Source: Burkholderia cenocepacia (lineage in GTDB: Bacteria > Pseudomonadota > Gammaproteobacteria > Burkholderiales > Burkholderiaceae). From it: a DNA stretch of 64,000 nucleotides. The position numbers and the translations under genes were made by a program. Location of the stretch: assembly GCF_900446215.1 (NCBI RefSeq), contig NZ_UAQZ01000014.1:124001-188000 (forward strand). The letters run 5' to 3'. The notes under the pieces were generated by a model, which was not told the DNA's origin, ran no database searches, and worked only from the letters and a program-made list of their open reading frames with translations. Positions 7,899-17,434 of this stretch are shown piece after piece (position 1 is the first letter of the stretch; each line of letters opens with the position of its first letter).

Positions 7899-9438
7899 GT
7901 CGCCCCGTCCGTTGCTCGAGATGCGCGGGATCAGCAAGACGTTCCCGGCCGTCCGCGCGCTCGACAACGTCAGCCTGACCGTCTATCCGGGCGAGATCCA
8001 TTCGCTGATGGGCGAGAACGGCGCGGGCAAATCGACGCTGATGAAGATTCTGTCGGGCGCGTACCGCGCCGACGCCGGCGGCGAGATCCTGATCGACTGT
8101 CAACGCATCGACATCGACGGCCCGCTCGCCGCGCGCGATGCCGGCGTCGCGGTGATCTACCAGGAGCTGTGCCTGTCGCCGAACCTGACCGTCGCGGAAA
8201 ACATCTACGTCGGCCGCGAACTGCGCCGCGGCAACCGGCGCTGGGGCACGATCGACCGCGCGGCGATGGCGCGCGGCTGCCAGGACGTGCTCGCGCGCCT
8301 GGGCGCGCCGTTCGGGCCCGACACGCTCGTCGACACGCTGTCGATCGCCGAACAGCAGCTCGTCGAAATCGCGCGCGCCGTGCACACCCGCGCCCGCATC
8401 CTCGTGATGGACGAGCCGACCACGCCGCTGTCGTCGCGCGAAACCGAGCACCTGTTCCGCCTGATCCGCCAGTTGCGCGAGGAAGGTCTCGCGATCATCT
8501 ACATCAGCCACCGGATGGCGGAGATCTACGAGCTGTCCGACCGCGTATCGGTGCTACGCGACGGCACGTACGTCGGCACGCTCGAACGCGCGGCGCTGTC
8601 GGCCGAGCGGCTCGTCGCGATGATGGTCGGGCGCGACATCTCCGGTTTCTACAAGAAGGAACACGCGCCGTACGACCCCGGCCACCTGCTGCTGTCGGTC
8701 CGCGACGTCGCCGACGGCGCGCGCGTACGCGGCTGCAGCTTCGATCTGCATGCCGGCGAAGTGCTCGGCATCGCCGGCCTCGTCGGCGCGGGCCGCACCG
8801 AACTCGCGCGGCTGATCTTCGGGGCCGAGCCGCGCGTGCGTGGCGACGTGAAGCTGGGCGAGCGCACGTTCGGCGCGCACTCGCCGCGCGACGCGATCGA
8901 CGCGGGCCTCGTCTACCTGACCGAGGACCGCAAGCGCCAGGGCCTGTTCCTCGACATGAGCGTGCGCGACAACATCAACATCTCGGTGTGCAACCGCGAT
9001 GCGCGGCTCGGCGCGCTCGACCTCGCGCGCGGCGCCGAACGGGCGCGCGACGCGATCGCGTCGCTGTCGATCCGCGTGCCGCACGCCAACGTCAACGTCG
9101 GCGCGCTGTCGGGCGGCAACCAGCAAAAAGTGCTGCTGTCGCGCCTGCTCGAGACGAAGCCGCGCGTGCTGATCCTCGATGAACCGACACGCGGCGTCGA
9201 CATCGGCGCGAAATCCGAGATCTACCGGATCATCAACGAATTGGCCCGTGCCGGCGTGGGCGTGATCGTGATCTCGAGCGAACTGCCGGAAATCATCGGC
9301 GTCGCCGATCGCGTGCTCGTGATGCGCGAGGGCGAGATCGCGGGTGAACTCGGCGGACACACGCATACGCCGATCACGCAGGAAGCGATCATCGCGCTCG
9401 CCACCGGCTCGCAGGCCGAACTGGCCGACGCGCACTGA
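7885..9438 (+). CDS. Sugar ABC transporter ATP-binding protein (RbsA type, two ABC domains)
   Basis: The 517-aa ATPase of a CUT2-class monosaccharide importer, with two fused nucleotide-binding domains. The first has Walker A GENGAGKST (about 45-53), signature LSIAEQQLVEIARA and Walker B LVMDEPT. The second has the degenerate Walker A GLVGAGRTE, signature LSGGNQQKV and Walker B LILDEPTRGVD. An altered second Walker A is normal for RbsA/MglA/XylG proteins. It overlaps the regulator gene and is followed 42 bp later by the permease gene. The substrate is not fixed by sequence; the downstream PfkB kinase points to a ketose or pentose such as fructose or ribose. Confidence 0.93.
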   Translation: MSRSESPRPLLEMRGISKTFPAVRALDNVSLTVYPGEIHSLMGENGAGKSTLMKILSGAYRADAGGEILIDCQRIDIDGPLAARDAGVAVIYQELCLSPNLTVAENIYVGRELRRGNRRWGTIDRAAMARGCQDVLARLGAPFGPDTLVDTLSIAEQQLVEIARAVHTRARILVMDEPTTPLSSRETEHLFRLIRQLREEGLAIIYISHRMAEIYELSDRVSVLRDGTYVGTLERAALSAERLVAMMVGRDISGFYKKEHAPYDPGHLLLSVRDVADGARVRGCSFDLHAGEVLGIAGLVGAGRTELARLIFGAEPRVRGDVKLGERTFGAHSPRDAIDAGLVYLTEDRKRQGLFLDMSVRDNINISVCNRDARLGALDLARGAERARDAIASLSIRVPHANVNVGALSGGNQQKVLLSRLLETKPRVLILDEPTRGVDIGAKSEIYRIINELARAGVGVIVISSELPEIIGVADRVLVMREGEIAGELGGHTHTPITQEAIIALATGSQAELADAH

Positions 9439-9480
9439 GCCCCGCCCTTTTCATTTCACTCTCACTTTCAGGTTACCGAA

Positions 9481-10518
9481 ATGATCAACCCGACCAAGCA
9501 GCGGAACCTCGCTTCCGCGACCGCCCATCCGGTCGCCAACCGCACGCCCCTGATGCGCGGCGCCGATCATCGCGCCCGCATGCAATCGCTGATCCGCACG
9601 GCCGGCATGCTGCCGGTGCTGCTGGTCCTGTGCGTCGGCTTCGGCTTCCTGACCGATGGCTTCTTCACGTTGCAGAACCTGTCGATCGTCACGCAGCAGG
9701 CGTCGATCAACATCGTGCTCGCCGCCGGCATGACGTTCGTGATCCTGACGGGCGGCATCGACCTGTCGGTCGGCTCGGTGCTCGCCGCCGCGGCCGTCGC
9801 GGCGCTCATCGCGTCGACCCTTCCCGGCTGGGGCTGGCTCGGCGTGCCGTTCGCGCTCGCGGTCGGCCTCGTGTTCGGCGCGATCAACGGCGGACTGATC
9901 TCGTTCCTGCGCCTGCCGCCGTTCATCGTCACGCTCGGCGCGATGACAGCCGTGCGCGGCGTCGCGCGCCTGATCGGCAACGACACGACCGTGTTCAACC
10001 CGCAACTGCCGTTCGCGTTCATCGGCAACGGCTCGATCCTCGGCGTGCCGTGGCTCGTCGTGATCGCGTGCGCGGTGATCGCGATCTCGTGGTTCATCCT
10101 GCGCCGCACGGTGCTCGGGATGCGGATCTATTCGGTCGGCGGCAACCCGGAAGCCGCACGGCTGTCGGGCATCAACGTACGGGCGATCCAGATGTTCGTA
10201 TATGCGGCGTCGGGCCTGCTCGCCGGCCTCGGCGCGGTGATGTCGGCCGCGCGCCTGTATGCGGCCAACGGCCTGCAGCTCGGCCAGTCGTACGAGCTCG
10301 ACGCGATCGCCGCGGTGATCCTCGGCGGCACGAGCTTCGTCGGCGGCGTCGGGTCGATCGTCGGCACGCTGATCGGCGCGCTGATCATCGCGGTGCTGAC
10401 CAACGGCCTCGTGCTGCTCGGCGTGTCCGACATCTGGCAGTACATCATCAAGGGGCTCGTGATCATCGGCGCGGTCGCGCTCGACCGCTATCGCCAGCGC
10501 GACTCGGCCCGTACCTGA
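9481..10518 (+). CDS. Sugar ABC transporter permease (RbsC type)
   Basis: A 345-aa inner-membrane permease of the BPD_transp_2 family. About 25-40 N-terminal cytoplasmic residues precede roughly ten hydrophobic segments. The CUT2-permease motif GGIDLSVGSVLA lies near residues 95-106, and NPEAARLSGINV (about 223-234) is the cytoplasmic loop facing the ATPase. One RbsC-type permease is enough because it works as a homodimer. An inverted repeat lies between this gene and the binding-protein gene. Confidence 0.93.
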   Translation: MINPTKQRNLASATAHPVANRTPLMRGADHRARMQSLIRTAGMLPVLLVLCVGFGFLTDGFFTLQNLSIVTQQASINIVLAAGMTFVILTGGIDLSVGSVLAAAAVAALIASTLPGWGWLGVPFALAVGLVFGAINGGLISFLRLPPFIVTLGAMTAVRGVARLIGNDTTVFNPQLPFAFIGNGSILGVPWLVVIACAVIAISWFILRRTVLGMRIYSVGGNPEAARLSGINVRAIQMFVYAASGLLAGLGAVMSAARLYAANGLQLGQSYELDAIAAVILGGTSFVGGVGSIVGTLIGALIIAVLTNGLVLLGVSDIWQYIIKGLVIIGAVALDRYRQRDSART

Positions 10519-10559
10519 CACCGTTCCCTCACCGCGCATTCCTGACCATTCAACCATCG

Positions 10560-10585
10560 GCGCGCAGGCAGGTCCTCCTGCGCGC
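10560..10585 (+). repeat. Hairpin between permease and binding-protein genes
   Basis: A perfect 9-bp inverted repeat (GCGCGCAGG at 10560-10568, complement at 10577-10585) in the 100-bp gap. It has no T tract. Such stems often protect the binding-protein part of an ABC operon mRNA from 3' decay. Confidence 0.5.
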
Positions 10586-10618
10586 GTTCGCCAACAGACC
10601 TCACGGAGACACAACGAC

Positions 10619-11563
10619 ATGTTCAAGCACACCGCCGCCCTGACCGCCGTCGCCTGCGCACTCGCGTTCGGCGCCGCCGCCGCCCACGCAGCCGACAAGC
10701 CGCTGAAATCGATCGGCGTCACGGTCGGGTCGCTCGGCAACCCGTACTTCGTCACGATCGTGAAAGGCGCCGAAGCGCGCGCGAAGCAGCTCAACCCGAA
10801 TGCGAAGGTCACGGCCGTCTCGGCCGACTACGACCTGAACAAGCAGTTCACGCAGATCGACAACTTCATCTCCGCGCACGTCGACATGATCCTGCTCAAC
10901 GCGACCGACCCGAAGGCGATCGAGCCGGCGGTGAAGAAGGCGCAGGCGGCCGGCATCACGGTCGTCGCGGTGGACGTCGCGGCGGCCGGCGCGAACGCGA
11001 CCGTGCAGACCAACAACGTGAAGGCCGGCGAGCTCGCGTGCGACTACCTCGCGAAGAAGCTGAACGGCAAGGGCAACGTGATCATCGAGAACGGCCCGCA
11101 GGTGTCGGCCGTGATCGATCGCGTGAACGGCTGCAAGGCCGTACTCGCGAAAAACGCCGGCATCAAGCTGCTGTCGAGCGACCAGGACGGCAAGGGCTCG
11201 CGCGAAGGCGGGATGAACGCGATGCAGGGCTACCTGACGCGCTTTCCGAAGCTCGACGGCGTGTTCACGATCAACGACCCGCAGGCGATCGGCAGCGATC
11301 TCGCGGCGAAACAGCTGAACCGCCCGAACATCGTGATCACGTCGGTCGACGGCGCGCCCGACATCGAGGTCGCGCTCAAGTCGAACACGCTCGTGCAGGC
11401 GTCGTCGAGCCAGGATCCGTGGGCGATGGCGCAGCAGGCGGTCAACGTCGGCTACGGGATCATGAACGGCCAGAAGCCGGCCAATCCGATGATCCTGATC
11501 GAGCCGACGCTCGTCACGCGCGACAACGTGAAGACCTACAAGGGCTGGAGCTCCCCGCGCTGA
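10619..11563 (+). CDS. Periplasmic sugar-binding protein (RbsB type)
   Basis: A 314-aa Peripla_BP_4-family protein. The signal peptide spans about 1-25 (cleavage after AHA, mature ADKPLKSIGVTVGSLGNPYF). The type I binding-protein fold shows NPYFVTIVKGAEARAK, the hinge strand LLNATDPKAIEPAVKKAQAAGI and VFTINDPQAIGSDLAAK, all usual for ribose/fructose-class receptors. It supplies the permease and ATPase encoded just upstream. Placement last among the transporter genes differs from the rbs order (D-A-C-B-K-R) only by lacking rbsD and having the regulator first. Confidence 0.93.
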   Translation: MFKHTAALTAVACALAFGAAAAHAADKPLKSIGVTVGSLGNPYFVTIVKGAEARAKQLNPNAKVTAVSADYDLNKQFTQIDNFISAHVDMILLNATDPKAIEPAVKKAQAAGITVVAVDVAAAGANATVQTNNVKAGELACDYLAKKLNGKGNVIIENGPQVSAVIDRVNGCKAVLAKNAGIKLLSSDQDGKGSREGGMNAMQGYLTRFPKLDGVFTINDPQAIGSDLAAKQLNRPNIVITSVDGAPDIEVALKSNTLVQASSSQDPWAMAQQAVNVGYGIMNGQKPANPMILIEPTLVTRDNVKTYKGWSSPR

Positions 11564-11697
11564 TCGCGCCGAGCGCGCCGCCCGTCTGCGAGCCGAGCGG
11601 CGCCGGGCCGCGTCGCCGCGCGCGACGGCCGGTACTGCCGCCTGTTCAGATCAACCACTGTACGGCCGCGCGCGACGCCGCGGCACAAGGTTTCCAC

Positions 11698-12633
11698 ATG
11701 ACGACGACGTTTCCCCGCCTGATCGTTTTCGGCGAAGCGCTGACCGATTTCATCCGCGACGACGCACAGCACTGGCACAGCGTCGCCGGCGGCTCGTGCT
11801 GGAACGTCGCGCGCGTCGGGGCGCGACTCGGCGTGCCGACGGCCTTCGCCGGCACGGTCAGCCGCGACACTTTCGGCGACGAGCTGATGCGCAAGAGCGC
11901 CGATGCGGGGCTCGACATGCGCTTCATCCGGCAGGTCGACCGCGCGCCGCTCCTCGCGATGGTCGTATCGAAGCAGCCGCCCCACTATTTCTTCATCGGC
12001 GAAAACAGCGCCGATCTCGCGTTCGATCCGGCCGACTTGCCGGCCGGCGCGTTCGACGCGGCCGAGATCGTGCACGTCGGCTCGCTCGGCGTCGTGCGCG
12101 AGCCGCTCGCAGCGCGCCTGATCGAACTCGCGCAAGCCGCGCGGGCGGCCGGCAAGCGGATCTCGTTCGACCCGAACTTCCGCGCACCGATGGCCGCGCC
12201 GTCGTATCGCGACACGCTGCGCCGCCTGACCGCGCTGGCCGACTGGATCAAGGTCTCCGACGAGGATCTGCGCGGGCTGTTTCCCGAGCTCGACGAAGCG
12301 GCCGCGCTCGCGCAACTGCGCGCGTGGGCGCCCGCCGCGACGATGCTCGTCACGCGCGGCGCAGCCGGCATGCAACTGCTGCATCGCGATACCGAGCTGT
12401 TCCAGCCCGCGCTCCCGACCGAGGTCGCCGACACGGTCGGCTGCGGCGATGCGAGCATCGGTGGCTGGCTCGCGAGCCAGCTTGCTCGGCCCGATGCGTC
12501 GGCCGCCGAGCATCTGCGTTACGCGGCCGCGTGCGCGGCCGTCGCCTGCGCGCATGCGGGCGCCTATGCGCCGACGGCCGCGGAAGTGGCCGACATGATC
12601 GGTCGCACCGCCAGCGCCACGCTGTCGCACTAG
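11698..12633 (+). CDS. PfkB-family carbohydrate kinase, probable fructokinase
   Basis: This 311-aa ribokinase/PfkB enzyme probably phosphorylates the imported sugar. The first signature is at GGSCWNVARVGARLG (31-45). The second is DTVGCGDAS (245-253), with Asp251 as the catalytic base and an anion hole in which Cys249 replaces the usual Ala of GAGD. Fructokinases commonly have FGEALTDF-like N-termini (11-18 here), which favours fructokinase over ribokinase. The start at 11698 gives the standard length; the frame stays open far upstream across the binding-protein gene, but that part is a shadow. It is 134 bp downstream of the binding-protein gene. Confidence 0.88.
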   Translation: MTTTFPRLIVFGEALTDFIRDDAQHWHSVAGGSCWNVARVGARLGVPTAFAGTVSRDTFGDELMRKSADAGLDMRFIRQVDRAPLLAMVVSKQPPHYFFIGENSADLAFDPADLPAGAFDAAEIVHVGSLGVVREPLAARLIELAQAARAAGKRISFDPNFRAPMAAPSYRDTLRRLTALADWIKVSDEDLRGLFPELDEAAALAQLRAWAPAATMLVTRGAAGMQLLHRDTELFQPALPTEVADTVGCGDASIGGWLASQLARPDASAAEHLRYAAACAAVACAHAGAYAPTAAEVADMIGRTASATLSH

Positions 12634-12657
12634 ACGGCGCCGACGCGCCGCGCCGTC
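12633..12657. terminator. Inverted repeat between the convergent kinase and sulP genes
   Basis: GACGGCGC and GCGCCGTC form an 8-bp stem immediately after the kinase stop and before the end of the converging sulP gene. No T tract is visible on either strand, so any termination role is weakly supported. Confidence 0.4.
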
Positions 12658-12666
12658 ATGCAGCCC

Positions 12667-14397
12667 TCACGCGGCGGCCGTGCCGTCGCTGCCGTCCGGC
12701 GGACGGCCGGCCTGCAGCAGTTGCAGGCTCTCGTCGACGCTCAGTTCCGACATCGCATCGTCGTGCAGCGTGCCGTCCGCCGCGCGGCGCAGTGCATGCA
12801 GCGCGTGCGTCTTGAGCCGGACGAGCGCGAGCCGCAGCCCGCGCGCCGCGCATTCGGCCGCGAACGTGCGCAACGATTCGATCGTCGTGCCGTCGACATC
12901 CGGCGTTTCCTCGAGGCTCAACATCACGGTATGCGTGTCCGGTGCAGCCTTCATCAGCGCCCGCACGCGATTGAGCATCCGGTCCGCATTCGCGAAGAAC
13001 AGCTGCGCCTCGGGCCGCACGATCAGCACGCCCGGCACCGGTTTCGCATCGGCATGGCTCGCGACGTCGACGAAATCGTGGCTGTCGCGCAGCCGGCCGA
13101 GCACGCTGACGTTCGGCTCGGACAGCTTGCGCAGCGTCAGCAGCAGGCTCACGCCAATGGCCGCGAGCAGCCCGTGCAGCACGCCGAGCACGAGCACCGC
13201 GAGCAGTGCCGCGATCACGACGAGCCGGTCGCGATGCCAGGCCCAGTACGGCCGGAACACGGACGGATGCAGCGAGTGGCTGACCGCGAAGATCACGATG
13301 GCCGCGAGCACGGGCTCGGGCGTGCGCGCGAGCTGCGGCAGCAGCAGCCAGACGATCAGCGCGACCACGCCGGCCGCCCAGAGGCCCGCAAAGCGCGACT
13401 GCGCGCCGGCCGCCTCGTTCGCCGACGTCGCCGAATAGCCGGCGCCGACCGGCATCCCGTGCAGCAGGCCCGACACGAGATTCGCGCAGCCGAGCGCAAC
13501 GAGGTCGCGGTTCGGCGACACGCTATCGCCATGCTTCAGCGCGAAGTTGCGGATCGATCCGTACGACTCCGCATACAGGATCAGCATCAGCGCGAACGCG
13601 AGCTCGACCGTCTGCATCCATGCGTTGCGGTCGAGATGCGGCAACCCGAATTCGAGGTGCCGGAAGTCGATATGGCCGACGATCGCGATTCCGTACCGCT
13701 GCCAGTCGATCGCGTAACCCGCCGCGATCGACAGCACGATCACGACGAGCGTCGCGGGCACGCGCGCGCCGCGGCCGAGCAAGAACAGCAGCGCGAGCGC
13801 GGTCGCGCCGAGCACGACGCTCGCGAGATTCGCGTGCGGCGCGCCGGTGATCAAATCGAGCGCGACGTGGGGCGCATCGCCGTGCTGCACGGCAATCGCG
13901 AGAATCTTCGGTAGCTGCTTGATGACGATCGTCAGCGCGAGACCGAACGTGAAGCCGCGCAGCACGGGCCGCGCGACGAAATCCGACATGCCGCCGAGCC
14001 GCGCGACGCCGGCCAGGATGAACAGCACGCCCGTCATCGCGACGAGCGCCGCCGCCAGCGCGAGCTGCGCGGCGAGCGCCATCCCCGATTCGGCGAGCAC
14101 GGTCGCGGCGAGCACCGCGGCCGACGACGACGTCGACGACACGATCGCGAAGCGGCTGCTGCCCGTCAGCGCATAGACGACGAGCCCCGACAGCAGCGCG
14201 ATCAGGCCGGCCTGCGGCGGCAGGTTCGCGAGCCCCGCATACGCGACCGCCTCGGGAATCAGCAGGCCGGCAATCGACAGGCCGGCCTGCGCATCGAGGC
14301 CGATCCGTTGCGTACGCGGTGCCGGCGGCGTGTCGAGCGCCGCAAAATGGTCCGGATGTTGCGGGCCGGCGTCGGGGCGGATCGGGGCGGTCGTCAT
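12667..14397 (-). CDS. SulP-family inorganic anion transporter with STAS domain
   Basis: A 576-aa inner-membrane carrier of the SLC26/SulP family, expected to move sulfate, bicarbonate or another small anion. The family signature region IAGLLIPEAVAYAGLANLPP lies at about 43-62, followed by 10-14 hydrophobic segments to about residue 410. The C-terminal cytoplasmic STAS domain occupies about 440-555. The ParB-like gene starts 25 bp upstream on the same strand, so the two probably form an operon. The substrate cannot be assigned: no carbonic anhydrase or sulfate-assimilation gene is adjacent. Confidence 0.92.
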   Translation of the reverse strand: MTTAPIRPDAGPQHPDHFAALDTPPAPRTQRIGLDAQAGLSIAGLLIPEAVAYAGLANLPPQAGLIALLSGLVVYALTGSSRFAIVSSTSSSAAVLAATVLAESGMALAAQLALAAALVAMTGVLFILAGVARLGGMSDFVARPVLRGFTFGLALTIVIKQLPKILAIAVQHGDAPHVALDLITGAPHANLASVVLGATALALLFLLGRGARVPATLVVIVLSIAAGYAIDWQRYGIAIVGHIDFRHLEFGLPHLDRNAWMQTVELAFALMLILYAESYGSIRNFALKHGDSVSPNRDLVALGCANLVSGLLHGMPVGAGYSATSANEAAGAQSRFAGLWAAGVVALIVWLLLPQLARTPEPVLAAIVIFAVSHSLHPSVFRPYWAWHRDRLVVIAALLAVLVLGVLHGLLAAIGVSLLLTLRKLSEPNVSVLGRLRDSHDFVDVASHADAKPVPGVLIVRPEAQLFFANADRMLNRVRALMKAAPDTHTVMLSLEETPDVDGTTIESLRTFAAECAARGLRLALVRLKTHALHALRRAADGTLHDDAMSELSVDESLQLLQAGRPPDGSDGTAAA

Positions 14398-14422
14398 GAG
14401 GCGGTTGGCGTCGTGGGCCCGG

Positions 14423-15049
14423 TCAGGGCTTGACGGCGATCACGCCCGACCAGCCGGGCAGATAGCGCGCATCCTGGTCGTGCGCACGATGCAGCGCGAC
14501 ATCGAGCGCCTTCGCGAAATTCTTGCGGATCTGGTCGAGCGACACGTGCTGGCGCAGATAGTCGGCCCACAGGAATTCGCTGAACGGCGTCGCGTCCTTC
14601 GCGTACCCGCCCGCCGTGCGCAGTTCGCCGGCGAGGCTGCGATACGGATCGTCCTCGAGCCCCGTCAGCGCCTTCGGCAAATGCGCATAGTCGCGCCGCG
14701 AGCCGTCCGGGCCGAACGGATGCACCCACTGGTTGTGTTCCATCATCCGCCAGAAGATCGTGTCGTCGAGCCACGACAGATCCTTCAGCAGCATCGCGTT
14801 CACGCGCGACTCGCCCTCCTCGATCAGTGCGAGGCCGAGATGATGGTGATCGGTGATGTAGTGCAGCCCGTCCGGGCCGAGGACGGCCGGGAACCAGTGC
14901 GATTCGATCGCGGCCTTGCGGGCGCGCTTGTTCAGCGCCTTCCAGTGCTTGCGCTTCGCCTTGACTTCGCGGTAGCCCACCGTCATCTGGGTCGGACGCA
15001 GCGCGTCGAGCCTGACGGGAATGAGATGAACGTCGGTGCCGAGTGCCAT
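14423..15049 (-). CDS. ParB-like nuclease-fold protein (ParBc_2 family)
   Basis: A 208-aa protein resembling the putative ParB-like nuclease family ParBc_2. The N-terminal part reads IPVRLDALRPTQMTVGYREV, followed by HYITDHHHLGLAL, the position of the ParB/sulfiredoxin nucleotide-binding box. No helix-turn-helix DNA-binding domain is seen, so it is not a partition ParB. It shares direction with the SulP gene, 25 bp downstream, which suggests co-transcription. Its biochemical role is unknown; the histidine-rich HHH segment could bind a metal or nucleotide. Family assignment is from memory of the motif pattern. Confidence 0.72.
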   Translation of the reverse strand: MALGTDVHLIPVRLDALRPTQMTVGYREVKAKRKHWKALNKRARKAAIESHWFPAVLGPDGLHYITDHHHLGLALIEEGESRVNAMLLKDLSWLDDTIFWRMMEHNQWVHPFGPDGSRRDYAHLPKALTGLEDDPYRSLAGELRTAGGYAKDATPFSEFLWADYLRQHVSLDQIRKNFAKALDVALHRAHDQDARYLPGWSGVIAVKP

Positions 15050-15174
15050 GGTCGTACCCCATGTTGCGAAATTCCGGCAACGATACTCCGGATCGCGCGC
15101 GCCGTTAATCCGTCATCACCGCGATGCGCGTCCGGTTGACCCTCTCTGACACTTGCCGCACGCACGACGCCACG

Positions 15175-15717
15175 CTACGCCCGCAAATCGTTGCGTTCGA
15201 GGCGGTGACGAATGTAAGGAATGCCGTCGTGCACGACGCTCACGCGCCGCATGCCGAGCTTGCGCGCCACGTTCAGCGAGCCGCTGTTGGCCTCCGCGAT
15301 ATCGGCGATCACGCGCGGCAGGCGCACGGTGTCGAACGCGTGCCGCACGACGGCCGCCGCGGCTTCACTCGCGATGCCGCGCCCCCACGTCGCACGCACC
15401 AGCCGCCAGCCGATCTCGACGTCGCGCGATCCGTCCTTGTAATCGGGAATCAGCAGGATCCAGCCGATGAACAGCTCGGGCGCGGCCTTCTCGAAGATCG
15501 ACCAGTAGCCGAGGCCCGGCGGATAGTCACGCGTGATCCGGTGCGTGACGAAGCGACGATGCTCGACGGGGTCGTGCCACGGGCCCGCGATGTGGCGCGT
15601 GACCTCGGGATCGCGATCCATCTCGATGCACGCATCGAGATCGGCCAGCACGCGCGGACGCAGCCACAGCCGCGCGGTTTCGAGCACGGGCAACGGGTCG
15701 GCGGAACGGTCGTTCAT
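15175..15717 (-). CDS. GNAT-family N-acetyltransferase (RimJ/RimL-like)
   Basis: A 180-aa acetyltransferase of the Acetyltransf_3 group, which transfers acetyl from acetyl-CoA to protein N-termini, amines or antibiotics. It opens with ETARLWLRPRVLADLDA, typical of the RimJ-like group. The acetyl-CoA loop region is IGWRLVRATWGRGIASEAAAAV and the C-terminal part is NSGSLNVARKLGMRR. The frame is open further upstream, but the ATG at 15717 has a good GGAG 5-6 nt before it and gives the family length. It is divergent from the MFS gene across 280 bp with no clear promoter. The substrate is unknown. Confidence 0.87.
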   Translation of the reverse strand: MNDRSADPLPVLETARLWLRPRVLADLDACIEMDRDPEVTRHIAGPWHDPVEHRRFVTHRITRDYPPGLGYWSIFEKAAPELFIGWILLIPDYKDGSRDVEIGWRLVRATWGRGIASEAAAAVVRHAFDTVRLPRVIADIAEANSGSLNVARKLGMRRVSVVHDGIPYIRHRLERNDLRA

Positions 15718-15998
15718 CTGGACTCCTGATACGGGGGCGATGCGCAACGAGCGCATTACAGAACTGATACAAACAGCCTTCCGGAATGATACAGAGTCCT
15801 GACGCGTGCCTCGCGCGGCTCCGTTTCCGTTTCCGAAACAGTGCATTTCGTAGGGATTATTCCCGATTCGGCGCTATCGCGCCCCACATCGCGCGACGCG
15901 GAAGCCTACACTCGATCAGTGCCCCCGCGCCGCGCGCGAGCCGGGCCGGCATCCGCATGCACATCGTGAGCGCGCAAGCCAACGAGGAGACCCCGGAC

Positions 15999-17219
15999 AT
16001 GAGCTGGACCCGCGAGCAACGCAACGTCACGATCGCCGCCTACCTGGGCTGGACGCTCGATGCGTTCGATTTTTTCCTGATGGTTTTCGTGCTGAAGGAC
16101 ATCGCCGCGGAGTTCGCGTCGACGATTCCCGCCGTCGCGTTCGCGCTTACGCTGACGCTCGCGATGCGCCCGCTCGGCGCGCTGATCTTCGGCCGGCTCG
16201 CCGACCGCTTCGGCCGCCGCCCGACGCTGATGGTCAACATCGCGTGCTATTCGCTGCTCGAACTCGCGTCGGGTTTCGCGCCGAGCCTGACCGCGCTGCT
16301 CGTGCTGCGCGCGCTGTTCGGCATCGCGATGGGCGGCGAATGGGGCGTCGGCTCCGCGCTGACGATGGAAACCGTGCCGACGCATGCGCGCGGCTTCGTG
16401 TCCGGGCTGCTGCAGGCCGGCTATCCGAGCGGTTATCTGCTCGCGTCGGTCGTGTTCGGCCTGTTCTACCAATACATCGGCTGGCGCGGGATGTTCATGG
16501 TCGGCGTGCTGCCCGCGCTGCTCGTGCTGTACGTGCGCGCGCACGTGCCCGAATCGCCGGCATGGAAACAGATGGAGAAGCGCCCGCGCCCGAGCCTCGG
16601 CGCCACGCTGAAACAGAACTGGAAACTCACGATCTACGCGATCGTGCTGATGACCGCGTTCAACTTCTTCTCGCACGGTACGCAGGATCTCTATCCGACC
16701 TTCCTGCGCGAACAGCATCACTTCGATCCGCATACCGTGTCCTGGATCACGATCGTGCTGAACATCGGCGCGATCGTCGGCGGCCTGTCGTTCGGCACGA
16801 TCTCCGAGCGGCTCGGCCGGCGCCGCGCGATCTTCATCGCCGCGCTGATCGCGCTGCCGGTGCTGCCGCTGTGGGCGTTCTCGAGCGGCCCGGTCGCGCT
16901 CGCCGCCGGCGCGTTCCTGATGCAGATCTCGGTACAGGGCGCGTGGGGCGTGATACCGGTTCACCTGAACGAGATCTCGCCCGACGAGATCCGGGCCACC
17001 TTCCCCGGCGTCGTCTACCAGCTCGGCAACCTGCTCGCGTCGGGCAACGCGACGATGCAGGCGTCACTCGCCGTGTCGAACGGCAACAACTACGGCTTCG
17101 CGCTCGCGCTCGTGGCCGGCATCGTGGCCGTCGCGATCGCCGTGCTGATCCTGTTCAGCCGCGAACGGCGCGGCATCGACATGACGCAATCGGTCAATAC
17201 GCGTAGCACCGTCGGGTGA
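15999..17219 (+). CDS. MFS transporter, carboxylate/sialate:H+ symporter-like
   Basis: A 406-aa, 12-TM major facilitator. It has the loop 2-3 motif GRLADRFGRRPTLM and its second-half counterpart GTISERLGRRRAIF. The N-terminus (REQRNVTIAAYLGWTLDAFDFF) resembles the acid/sialate symporter group (JEN/NanT/YjhB-like), so a carboxylate substrate is plausible. The start at 15999 is chosen because GAGGAG precedes it; upstream in-frame codons lack a ribosome site and would add a non-hydrophobic extension. It stands alone, and the next gene is a separately promoted regulator. Confidence 0.85.
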   Translation: MSWTREQRNVTIAAYLGWTLDAFDFFLMVFVLKDIAAEFASTIPAVAFALTLTLAMRPLGALIFGRLADRFGRRPTLMVNIACYSLLELASGFAPSLTALLVLRALFGIAMGGEWGVGSALTMETVPTHARGFVSGLLQAGYPSGYLLASVVFGLFYQYIGWRGMFMVGVLPALLVLYVRAHVPESPAWKQMEKRPRPSLGATLKQNWKLTIYAIVLMTAFNFFSHGTQDLYPTFLREQHHFDPHTVSWITIVLNIGAIVGGLSFGTISERLGRRRAIFIAALIALPVLPLWAFSSGPVALAAGAFLMQISVQGAWGVIPVHLNEISPDEIRATFPGVVYQLGNLLASGNATMQASLAVSNGNNYGFALALVAGIVAVAIAVLILFSRERRGIDMTQSVNTRSTVG

Positions 17220-17434
17220 ACCCGCGCGTTGCGGCACCGCATCATGGCGCGCGCCCCGCCCCGCCGCGAGCGGGTGCCGCGCTTTCCGCACCTGCACATC
17301 GAACTAGAGGAATTGGTCCAGACGCCGCGCTTGCCCGCGCCGCCCGCGTTTTTTTATCTTAATGAAAACGACTGTTTGAATCAGATAATCAAATCACCTG
17401 TTCGCGGCCGGGAAACCGGCATGGGAGGCGGAAC

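Noticed and set aside
11038..11697. Upstream extension of the PfkB kinase frame to 531 codons
   Set aside because: The extra 220 codons overlap the binding-protein gene in another frame and are Arg/Gly-rich; the ATG at 11698 gives the normal kinase length.
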